From Boswellia sacra (taxonomy: Eukaryota > Streptophyta > Magnoliopsida > Sapindales > Burseraceae), in assembly GCA_013180625.2 (NCBI GenBank), contig SNVD02011469.1, positions 186,001 to 250,000 on the forward strand: 64,000 bases of DNA, written 5' to 3'. This document shows, in pieces, positions 33,868-45,322 of the stretch. A model generated the notes under the pieces. The model saw only the letters and a list, made by a program, of their open reading frames with translations, was not told where the DNA came from and ran no database searches. Made by a program: the position numbers and the translations under genes. Position 1 is the stretch's first letter. Each line of letters opens with the position of its first letter.

Positions 33868-36800
33868 ATGGATATGGTAAAGCATTTCATCTTTGCATTT
33901 CTTGGCATTGTTGGTCTCACATTCCTGCAGGTTCATGCACAGAGCCAATCAGGTGTCTATAACTCGGATTTTAAGTATCAAATTTCATTGTTATTCACAA
34001 ACTATACACTAAAATTTCTATCGGAACCGTTTTTTCTCTTTCAGGATTTATCAGCATAGATTGTGGGATTTCAAAAAATTCTGATTATGCCGACAAGATA
34101 ACAGGCATTAATTACACTTCAGATTCAAACTTCACAGAGGCCGGCGTAAACTACAGTATATCACCTCAATACAACTCTAGCACCCTTGAACAACAATTCT
34201 TGAGTGTCAGAAGCTTTCCTGAAGGAAAAAGAAATTGCTACACCTTAAAACCTGCTCGTTCCGATATAAAATTTTTGATCAGAGCAAGATTTATGTATGG
34301 AAATTATGATGGCCAAGGCAAAGCACCAAGCTTTAATCTCATCCTTGGAGGTGATGTCTGGGATTCGGTGGAATTGGCAAATGCATCCGATATTGTCACC
34401 AAAGAGATCATCCACATTCGCGAGAGAAACTATATATATGTTTGTCTAGAAAACACAGGCTCTGGTACACCTTTTATATCAGCATTAGAAATAAGGCCTT
34501 TGAGTAATTTCACTTATCCAACTCAAGCAGGATCACTTTTACTCCAGTGGAGGTGGGATGTTGGTTCAACAACCAATAAAACAGTCAGGTAAGTTGTTTC
34601 AATTCGGCCAAATTTGATTGGTCAAAACTTGGTTACTAAGGAAAACTACACGATGCAGGTACAAAGATGACATTTATGACCGTATATGGTCCCCCTATTA
34701 TAGCCAGAACTGGACACCAGTAAATACTTCACTCACAGTTGACACCAGGAACTTTTTCCGATCACCGTCTGTGGTCATGCAGACGTCTGTCATACCAGCA
34801 AATGGTAGCAATTCTTTGCAGTTCAGTTGGGACTCTAGTGATCCCAATTTCCAATACTACGCCTACTTCTACATAGCTGAAATTCAAGAGCTGCGGGCCA
34901 ACCAGAAAAGAGAACTAAGCATCTATATAAATGGAAGGTTGTTTTATGGACCTTTTGTCCCTCAAAATTACTTGTATGTATCCACTATATACAGCCAAGC
35001 ACCTTTAATAATTGAAGAGAAAAATGTATTCACAATCAACCAAACTGAGAATTCAACATTACCTCCCATCTTCAATGCCTTAGAGTTATATCGGGTAAAA
35101 GAATTCAAGCAGTTGCTAACTGACCAAGGAGATGGTATGTTTTTCCTGACAATCATTTCTGAGATTCAAATTAATCACTCAAAAATTTAGTTCTCATTTT
35201 TGTAATTATACTTGTAAAAATCTTAGTTGACGCAATCATGAATATCAAGTCAAAATATGGAGTGAAACGATCAGATTGGCAAGGAGATCCATGTGCCCTC
35301 AAGATTACTTGTGGCAAGGTCTTAATTGCAGCTACGATGATTACAATCCCCCAAGGATCACTTACCTGTAAGTTTACTCCTTCAGAAAAATTCCCACTTC
35401 TTAACCTCGATCTAGCTCTCTGTTAACAATACTTGTGCCTGCAAGCAGTAACTTATCGTCAAGTGGAATATCCGGGGAGATATCTTCTTACATATCCAGT
35501 CTCACATCAATACAAATTCTGTAAGATCTCAATTTCATTTGGACCTGTAAATTAATTTGTCTATAGCTTAACAATGAGCAGCTTATTAAGTAAGCTTATA
35601 ATTTCAAATACCATTTTAGGGACTTATCGAACAATAGTTTGACGGGACCAGTGCCTGATTTCTTATCACAGTTACCATCTTTGACAGTACTGTAAGTTAA
35701 TTAATCAGGATTATGACCAAGGAAAGGTTCTTGGTTTAGAAAAAATAAAAAAAGGGTCATCTTTAAACATTATACTAATTTCTTTTGCAGAAACTTGAGA
35801 GGAAACAAACTCAAAGGTTCAGTTCCAGCTGGACTAGTGGAAAAAGGAAAGACTAATTTGTTTTCACTAAGGTTTGCCTTTCATCCATAGTTTCTTGACC
35901 AAAGTGATTATATTTCATAGATCAAATCATAGTTTACACTGCAGCCAAATTATTACATCTGTGCAATATTTATAATTTTATTTCTTCTACTAAGAACTGT
36001 CATCTTTCTATTCAGTGTGGATGGAAATCCAGATCTCTGCCCTCAAGCTTCATGTGGCAAACATAGTTTACTTGTTCCATTTATGACAACAGCTCTTTCA
36101 TTATGTGTAGTCTTAACAGCAATGGTTATTTTCTGGAGTTTCAGAAGGTCAAGACAAGGTATGATCACCCAAAAAAAAAATGTAACCGAGATAGTTTTAG
36201 GTCATACAATCTGATTTTCATGTAATTGCCAAATTTTATTCAATAATTTCTTTCTTATTGAAGTCATAATTTTTATACCAGTTTGGAAGAACGGGTCATT
36301 GGATTTGAAAAATCGAAGGTTCTCATACTCTGATGTTCTGAGGATTACCAGCAACTTTGAGACAGTTCTTGGGAAAGGAGGATTTGGAACAGTTTACCAT
36401 GGATACTTGGATGACACTGAAGTAGCTGTAAAGATGCTCTCTCCTTCATCAGCTCAAGGATACAAGCAGTTTCAAGCAGAGGTCTGTAAAGTTACTTGTA
36501 TGGATATTTTTCAACTTCTCTATGTCAGACTAACTTATATTGGCTTTCTCTTTACAGGTTGAACTTCTAATGAGAGTTCATCATAAAAACTTGACAACAC
36601 TTGTTGGATACCGTGATGAGGGAATAAACATGGGGCTTATTTATGAGTTCATGGCTAATGGAAACTTACAAAAACATCTCTCCGGTTTGTTTTCTCCCTA
36701 AAATCGCAAATCTCATTTAATACTATTGATGTTCAGTTGCATAGTTTAAGCTGCTCTTATCTTCATCAACTTTCTTATACTGTCTATTAATCCAAGGTCT

Positions 36801-37743
36801 TTATTACTAAAAGCTGCATGCTTTTTAATTTTTTATTTTTGTGCAGGAGATGATGACGATATCTTGAGTTGGGAAGGAAGACTTAGAATAGCAACAGAGG
36901 CAGCACAAGGTTACCTATATATGCATATTAATTCACAAATTTCATTCCCATCTAAGCCATGTGACTAACTGAACTAATATGTGCTAAAATTGAAACGTAG
37001 GGTTGGAGTATCTCCACAGTGGTTGTAGGCCACCCATAGTCCATAGAGATGTGAAATCCACAAACATCTTACTAAATGAAAAATTTCAGGCCAAATTAGC
37101 TGACTTTGGCCTTTCCCGAATTTTTCCAGCTGAAGGTGGAACTCATGTCTCAACAACTATTGCTGGCACCCCAGGATACCTTGACCCTGGGTAAGTAGCT
37201 CTATTTATTCATATTATAATTTTTGTAGTTGCAAACTCTCTACTTTTAATATTACAGAAAAGGAAATTATTATCAGGATCTACTGAGAACTATCTAACTT
37301 AGCCTGAGTCATATTTTTTTTGGACCTACAGGTATTATATATCAAACAGGTTAACTGAAAAAAGTGATGTGTATAGCTTTGGAGTAGTTCTTTTGGAAAT
37401 AATGACCTGCAAACCTGTGATTGAAAGATCACTTGAGAGGACTCATATAATTCAATGGGTGAGTTTTATGCTTGCAAAGGCAGATATTAGGAATATTGTT
37501 GATCCAAGATTACAGGGAGACTTTGACATAAACTCTGTGTGGAAAGCTGTAGAAATAGCTATGGCTTGTGTTTCTTCAATTTCCAGCAAAAGGCCAACCA
37601 TGACTCAGGTAGTGATGGAACTTAATGAGTGTTTAGCATTTGAGATTGCTCGTAAGCAGGTGCAAAGTGAAACCGTATCAAAAGATTCTATTGAACTGAT
37701 TGATTCGGATCTTCATTCAAAATCAATTCCATTGGCGAGGTAG
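33868..37743 (+). pseudogene. Gene C: LRR-RLK I with a one-base frameshift
   Basis: All 13 exons and splice sites are present: 33868-33952, 34045-34588, 34659-35134, 35227-35367, 35449-35520, 35620-35691, 35791-35871, 36016-36158, 36282-36481, 36558-36684, 36847-36909, 37001-37190, 37332-37743. The sum is 2606 nt, one short of a frame. Exon 4 reads GTGCCCTCAAGATTAC where paralogues have GTGCCCCTAAAGATCAC-like sequence, i.e. one base lost just after GDPC (about 35296-35302). Translation would then end at a TGA in exon 6, giving about 446 aa: signal peptide plus malectin-like domain, no membrane or kinase part. The kinase exons are otherwise open (GKGGFG, VAVK, HRD, DFG), but exon 12 ends DPG instead of the APE-type DPE, and GYCD is GYRD. 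Recent pseudogene, or assembly error at one base. Confidence 0.85.
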
Positions 37744-39390
37744 AACTTTCCCAATATATTTCCTAGTTTAGGTAGTAATATATGCATGTTCATTTGTGCG
37801 TTTAGACCTACTCCCACTTCAGTTCTTTGTGTAATTTTAAGGGAGAAATAAAAAGGAAAGCGGCTATATATGCTTCTATTTTAGTTAATGTACATTTTTA
37901 GCGATAAAAATACAAATCAAATTGGTTTCTCAGAGCATTCATATTTCCTATAATTGTTGATGCATAAATCTGTCTCGAATCATTTCCTGATCATAAATTC
38001 TAAATTTAATTGGAGTAGCACGTCGCTGAAGTACTATGATAAATTGAAACATGACAGTACAAAAAATTGGAAATTAGAATAATCCATGTGAACTGCAGCA
38101 CCACACTACACCAAGATGCTGCATGTAAGATATATATAAAATTAGCAATTCCACAAGCCGTTCTCAACTGAACAACCATTACAATGAAACATATATGCAG
38201 ACCATTCAGTACCGCAAAAATCTGAAGGCAGAAAAGTGTGAACAGAAGAAATATTCAACACAAACTGGTGAGTTCAATTTGACGTTAAAAGAATAACTTT
38301 GATGGCTATGTTGGAAAATAAAGCAAGTGCAGTTGCAAAACCACGAAACAAACAAATACAATTTCGAGGATTTAAAGACTAGTTTCAACTTTATAGCATT
38401 AGTTATAGGTCAGGATAAATACCTCCAAAGTTCAAGCTTGAAGTGGCTTCCATCTTTCATCTAACCTGTCCAGAATCATAGATTCGCAAGGCTTCAAAAG
38501 GCAAGAGTTGGATAGCAGGTCTGATAGAGTACACTCCGTTTCCTAGTCAAACATCCAATTTTGTTAACCAAAAAGCCATAGTACGTTTCACTCTTTCAAA
38601 TCTAACCTTTGCATAAAAAGTTGGTATTTACATTGGCTTTGGGCTTAAAATCAATGAGGAACCCCATTTGAGCTTTCACCAACATAATGGGCTGGCTAAC
38701 GAAGAAGGTTGGGCCTAGCCTATGGGCCTCTTGCATAAACAAAAATAACCCTCCAGTATGTCCTGTTATGTCATATAGTGAATATGTTCTAAGCTAGATT
38801 TGAACAAAAATACTGTGATATATTCTCTTTTTTTTGTGTGTAAAAATTTACTGGAATTGATAACCTAACCTAAGATAAAGGAGAACGGTTACATGATACA
38901 GGAAAATTTAAAAAACCCAAATCTAAACATAGAAGAGATTTTTGGCTCAGCTTCAAAGCACAAATCGTCCTTAATTACTTTTGGACTTGGACTTGATGTA
39001 AACGTCTTCACCTGAGAGGCATATGTTTTGTTCTGAACTAAACCTTATAAACCAATTCAAAATCCTAGCACCTAGCAATGTGAGTCTCATAAATTCAATC
39101 CATGTTTGCCTTCTAACTTTATATTTGTTGTTAATTTTATGGGTAAAGGATGAAATTAGTAGATACAGAAAAAAAAATAGAGCAATATGTTAGACATAAA
39201 ATAAGGTTATTCTTGAAATATTAAGGGTATACAAAGAACACATCGGATTTTATAAATCTAATTAGGATATACTGAGAAAATAAATGTAGAGAGTAGTCTC
39301 ATTATGTTTATATATGTAAAGTTCTAACTCCGCAGATTATCCCTAGAAACTACTAGAAGGAGCAATAACTAATTGATTTGTGTTTGAATG
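37744..39390 (+). other. Gene C 3' flank, no gene
   Basis: The 3' UTR has GGGAGAAATAAAAAGG (AATAAA at 37847). About 37840-38310 is the block matched by 10600-11100. The rest shows no conserved open frame. Confidence 0.55.
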
Positions 39391-40350
39391 TTAAAATAAC
39401 AAAACCATAAACCAACTAGAAAAACTTTTTTTTTTTTAAATTTTTGATTTTTCCTCGTTGACTTAGTTGTCAAATTAAAGTTATATTACAGTCCTGATAG
39501 AAAGACATAACATCGCATCGCATCGCACAATAGTATTCATACCAACTTTACAAGTCAGTACTTGGAGTCTTCAGGATAATAGCCTAAGGCCATTTCAAAA
39601 ATTAAAATTTAATTCTTAAAATGTAGAGTGTTTAATTTAATTTAAATTTAAAATTTTAAAAATTAAAATAAAGGATTTAAAAAGAGTTTAGATGGAACTC
39701 AAAAAACAACACTCCATGAAATATTAGATCTTTTGGGCTTCCAGACTATTACAAGTTCAACAGATTCAACCCACCGGTTCGAATGTTAATTGCATATTAC
39801 TGTTACATCTTCAAAATGTTCTTTTTTTTTTTTTAATTTACTTTTTACATGTGGATCTTCAGAAGTTTAAAAAATGTAATTTAAATAATTTACTATGAAT
39901 TTGTTCTCTTAGATTATTAAATAGTTTAATAGATATTAAAAAACAATTAGTACTGTCTTTCTCGTCTATAATTTACGTTGTTGTTAGCGTTACATATAGG
40001 TTTAGGATCATTGAATCCTATATTGAGACATTTGATTGTATAATGTAAAGATAATTAAAAAAATAACTTCATCAGCATAAATTCAATAGGGCGTTGCTTA
40101 ATTTTTTGGAATGAAAATGATGTGAAATGCGAAAAAAAAAAAAGAGTAGATTAATTAAGTATATATATGGCATACGTACAAATATACAGAAGTTCTTGCC
40201 GGATATTTTCTCATCAACTCTATGAACTTTCAACACAATTTCCTTTTTCAATCAAACAATAATTTACCGATCAACTTTTTTGTACTAGCTAAAATATGTG
40301 AGTTCGGTTAGACGTATCTGACATGAACCTGTAAGGCAAGTTTTCTACAG
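39391..40350 (+). repeat. Upstream module, copy 5, and shared flank
   Basis: About 39395-39560 resembles the modules 5' of genes A and B, including the W-box palindrome. About 39720-40330 matches the DNA 3' of gene B. No gene. Confidence 0.55.
39458..39473. promoter_or_regulatory. Inverted W-box pair, copy 5
   Basis: TTGAC-TTAGTT-GTCAA. The spacer has drifted and lost ACGT, yet both TTGAC half-sites persist, so the pair rather than a TGACG-type site is the conserved feature. Confidence 0.4.
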
Positions 40351-40403
40351 CTTAACAATGAGACGTGCATCAAGTCAAGTTAAAATTTCAATTACCATTT
40401 CAG

Positions 40404-41468
40404 GGACTTATCTAACAATAGTTTCACGGGACCGTCCATGATTTCCTATCACAGTTACCATCTTTGACAGTACTGCAAGTTAATTAATCAGGATTATGAC
40501 GAAGGAAAGTTTCTTGGTTCATTTAAAAAAGAAAAAAACACAGGATCATCTTTAATTAATATATTAATTTCTTTTGCAGAAACTTGAGAGGACACAAACT
40601 CAAAGGTTAAGTTACAGTTAGGACTAGTGGAAAAAGCAAAGACCAATTTGCTTGCACTAAGGTTTGCTTTTTATCCAAAGTTTCTAGACCAAAGTGATTA
40701 CATATATTTCGTAGACCAAATGAAACCATAGTTTATTTTGCAGCCAAATTATTACATCAGTGTATTATTTATTGTTTCAATTCTTCCACCAAGAACTATC
40801 ATCTGTTTATTCAGTGTGGATGCGAATCCAGATCTCTACCCTGAAGCTTCATGTGTTCCATTAATGACAGCAGCTCTTTCATTATGTGTGGTCTTAAGGG
40901 CAATGGCTATATTTTCGAGTTTCAGAAGGACAAAACAAGGTATGAGAAAAAAAAAAATCGTAAATAAGATAGTTTTAGAACCTATAAAATCAGATCTTCA
41001 TGTAATTGCCAAATTTTATCCAATAGTTTCTTGCTTACTGAACTCATGAGTTTTCTACAAGTTTTGAAGAACGGGTCATTGGATATGAAAAATCAAAGGT
41101 TCTCATACTCTAATGTTCTGAGGATTACCAACAACTTTGAGACAGTTATCGGGAAAGAAGGATTTGGAACAGTTTACCATGGATACTTGGATGACACTCA
41201 AGTAGCTGTGAAGATGCTCTCTTCTTCATCAGTTCAAGGATACAAGCAGTTTCAAGCCGAGGTGTGTAGAGTTAATAGTATGGAGAAATTTCAACTTTTC
41301 TACGTCACACTAACTTATATTGGCTTTCTTTTTACAAGTCGAACTTCTAATGAGGGTCCGTCATAAAATTTGACATCACTTGTTGAATTGAACACTGTGA
41401 TGAGGGCATAAACATGGGGCTGATTTATGAGTACATGGCTAATGGAAACTTACAAAAACATCTCTGCG
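40404..41468 (+). pseudogene. Copy D: LRR-RLK I fragment (exons 6-10)
   Basis: Homology to gene C starts in intron 5 near 40351. Exons by comparison: 40404-40474 (frameshift, GC donor), 40580-40661 (in-frame stop region), 40815-40939 (membrane exon, shortened), 41062-41261 (kinase N-lobe, open: [17 protein letters not shown]), 41339-41468 (acceptor ACAG changed to ACAAG, then frameshifts). Exons 1-5 and 11-13 are missing; the 3' break is in intron 10 at 41493, exactly where an LTR begins. No function expected. Confidence 0.85.
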
Positions 41469-43074
41469 GTTTGTTTTCTCCTAAAATTGCAAGTGTAACA
41501 TCCTAAATTTCTAGTGTACATGGCATGATGTATAATGAATACATATGTATTAATACGGATTAATATACATGTGATGTATTTAAATTGTAGTGGAATAAAT
41601 GAAAGAATAATGGACTTAATTGAAATAATTGAAAGAGGGAGGAGTAAGTGGTATTTTGGCCTAGTGTTTGTCTCTAAAAGGGAGAGAATTCCAAAATTCT
41701 TTCATTTTGCTCCCTAGCTCAGACGTTCCAGCCCTCGCTCTCTCTATTTTTTCTTCACAAAAATCACCAAGAACTCAAGGAAAGGAAGGAGAAGAAAGGA
41801 AGGAAGTGGCAATAACTCATCTCTTCTTTAGAATTCTTGTTTTATTATTTATACATTTGCAAGAATTCCCTTAGCTTGTGATGTGAGCATAAGAATGTTG
41901 TTTGGTATGCTGGAAATTGTGTGAAAATGTGAATTTGAGGGTATCTAAGTAAGGGGATGAGGATACAAAGCTAGAATTAAGAGTTTAATTAGTCCAAATT
42001 CTGCATTATTTTTACACTGAACAGTGCCTATTTCAAAAATTTCTAAAAATTAGGGAAATGTTTTCTGGTTCTGGAAATTTCTTGATGAAAACAAACATGT
42101 CCAGAAGTGCATAGAAATTGGATTCCCTCAAAAATTTGAATTGTAGTGAATTTTTGAACTTCTGGTATGGAATTTTACATTTCCCCTGTCTTAGAATAGA
42201 GTAAGGGAAAACGAATTTGGTTGAAGGTCCAAATCTTCGTAAAATTAAAAGATTTTTGGTATATAAGTTTGTCTACATGTTATTTATGACACTGTAAATT
42301 TTCACTGAGATTAAAGCTCTATAAGAATTGCTATGAATTTTTAAAGTTGACTTGATAAAACTGGAACTTTTGGTTTTTGAAACAGGGCAATTAGAAATAA
42401 TTGGGTTTGAATGACATAGACCCCTTGTAAAAGCCATGATTTTTGGTGTGGAGGTATTTATATGTGTTATATACTAGCCTGCAAACTTTTGTAGTTATTT
42501 GAGCAGTATTGCGATTCTTATAAAGTTTTAAGTCTCTACTACTTACTGAAATGAATGCATTGACATAATTGTTGAGTTAATAAATTAAGTTATTTTGAGT
42601 GGGCATATGACCTTATTTGACTCTAAAAATTTTAAGGAGACATGTTATATGAGTGTAAAAGTTGTTCATGCATTTGTGTGGATTTCAGAATAGACAATTG
42701 TTTGTTATAAATTGTTTGATGGAGTATGTATAGAAATATAGCCAAAAAGGAGAATTATTTCACCAATATGTATGGTAACTCTTAAAATGATTTTGTGTTG
42801 TTTTTAGGTTAAAAACAAGCATCGACAAAGGAGCTGAATAAGGTAAGTGAGCTAACTATTCTGAGGCCACAATAAATTGTGTTACACTATAAGTGATATT
42901 GTGTATTGTGACACTGTTAAATGTTAGCACTTTGATGCTTGAATTAGGATATATGGTGATTGTACTAGAAGCTTAATATAGAGCTTCTTTTATGTGATTG
43001 ATTATGAATTGTGAAATGTGATTGGCATGCCAAAACTTAGGAAACTTAGCTCTCGTAGGTCTTTCAAGTAACAC

Positions 43075-43545
43075 AATTCACAACGTGTTATTCATTACGT
43101 ATCACCATCAATGATATGTATTATGGAACACACATTTAGAGGGACATGCCACCTGTTACGTATCATCGTCGGTGGTTTATCCTAGTGGCTTAGTCACATG
43201 TTACATATCGCCGTCAGTGACTAATATTCTTAATAATCATTTTTTGAGAGTTTGCCATCTATCACGTATCGCCGTCAGTGGCACAACCAATAGGTCACTG
43301 GTCACACGTTACTTATCGTCGTCGGTGTTGCAATTTTCACAATCATTTTCAAGGGATATACCATCCATTACGTATCACCATCAATGGTATATCCAAGTGG
43401 CTAGGAGTCACCCGTTACGTATCGTTGTTGGTGAAAAATATTTTTCATTAATTCATTTCAGGAAATACGTCATCCGTTATGTATCACTGTCAATGACATA
43501 TTTCATTGGCCACTAGATTACATATCGTCGTCAGTGACTGAACAT
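43075..43545 (-). repeat. Tandem repeat with GTTACGTATCGYCGTC core
   Basis: About ten units of about 30-60 bp alternate around CCRTTACGTATCRYCRTC followed by RGTGGC/ATGACATAT. The same block occurs at about 47690-47960 in the LTR of copy E. It is the LTR's internal minisatellite. Confidence 0.7.
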
Positions 43546-45302
43546 ACATATATGTGTATAAACATCACACAACACATGTTTGCCAATCACATAGAGAATA
43601 ATGTGTCCTAGAGTATTAGGCATGAATTCCATTTTTTACACACACATATAATCTCAATGGAAATGTTTCTCATGCCTTTCCACACCAAAATTCACATACA
43701 CATAATCATATTTAATTTTCCCATATTTCACAATCATAAGGTTTGAGCAAAACATAACTTCCACACACCATAAGTGTATGGAACCAACACATCCCATGAT
43801 TCAACCCTGAATCATAATCATGTCATTACACATCAAAGCCCATGTGTTCTTGGTCTCATTCAAATTTCCATCTATAACACATTCATGGCATTTTCATACA
43901 CTTAGTACTTCATAGGCATTCATTATTCATGCCATTTCACGCTAAAGTTCACATGGACATGGTAACATTCACGTTTTCATTTAAGTCACATTCATGGTAG
44001 TTTAACCAAATCTAACTCATATACATTCATAATAAAATGAAATCAACACATCTTATTGGAAATAAATCATCTGTTGTGTCCTCAGAAGGAGTCTAGCTAA
44101 TTACCTGATTACATCACTTCTTGATCTTGATTTCCACCTAGAAATCATTAAATTTCTCAAGGATTATCAAGCACTCCAACCAACCAATAGCATCACTAAG
44201 AATTCAATACCATACACATATTTGGTTGGACAATTGTAATAAGAGGATATTTATTCCAATCATCACCAAATTTCATAGGATTCAACTAAACACATATATT
44301 ATATCCCATGAATTTTATTGGATTAAAATGAGGTCATGTGCCCCTTGAATCCCTTAATTTTGTCCATAAATAAATTATATCTACAGGTCTTTCAACTGAG
44401 CAGCATTATTTTAAAGAATTTTATAAAATTCAACAATAATCAAATCTTTACAAAACTTTTCAGTCTATAAAAACACATATATAAGTCATCTCACCAAAAA
44501 TCATAACTTTTTAAAGAGTTTAGGTTGGTCAAAACCAATTTAATTTTTTTGCTCTGTTTTAAAAGTTGAAATTTCTAGTTTCACAAACCAAATTTTGAAA
44601 AATTATAATAATTCTTGTAAAGCTCCAAAAACCTTGAAAATTTTCAATTCAGAATAAAACACAATAAAAATATTGCATAGCAAAAATAAAAAAATTTTTA
44701 TGAAGGTTAAGGCCCTCAAATAAAATCCGTTCTCTGTGCTCTCTTTCTAAACAGGGGAGATTCAAATTTGTTTCAGCAACTTCAAAAATTCACCATAAAT
44801 CATACACTTCAAATTTTTAAGTGATTCAAAATTCTATAAACTTATAACATGTCTAGTGTATTAGCAAATAATTTTAATGCTAGAAAATAATCCTAGAATT
44901 TCTAGGAATTTTCGTACTTAACATTGCTTAGTGAACAACCTTGCAGAGTTCTAAGCTTAATCATCATCTATGACAATTCTACATCATCCAACCCATTAGA
45001 ATCATATATAACCTGCTTAAATCCACAATTTCTAACTTGTCTCATGATATACACAACATGAACACGCCATCAACCATTTCTTAATCTAACATTTTCTCAT
45101 AAAAATCCATAGTTATGCACTAAAAGTTGAAGAAGAGTATGATTTCTGCATTGATTCCCTTCTAAACTTCCTTCAATCCCTTCAAGTCTTGGCCAGCAAA
45201 AGAGAAAAAGAAAGGGTTGGGGGTGATGGAAAATGAAGCAAGTGAATGCTCTAGATATCTCAAGCACCCCCCGGCACGCCCCCCGCCACCACACCCCGCC
45301 AC

Positions 45303-45322
45303 CCCCCCCCCCCCCCCCCCCC
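45303..45322 (+). repeat. Poly-C tract
   Basis: A run of about 21 C within a C-rich stretch (CCCGCCACC) in the minus-orientation LTR. Length may be unreliable in assembly. Confidence 0.7.

Noticed and set aside
43075..43545. CRISPR-like array of regular repeats
   Set aside because: Units are degenerate, contiguous and inside a plant LTR; there are no unique spacers.
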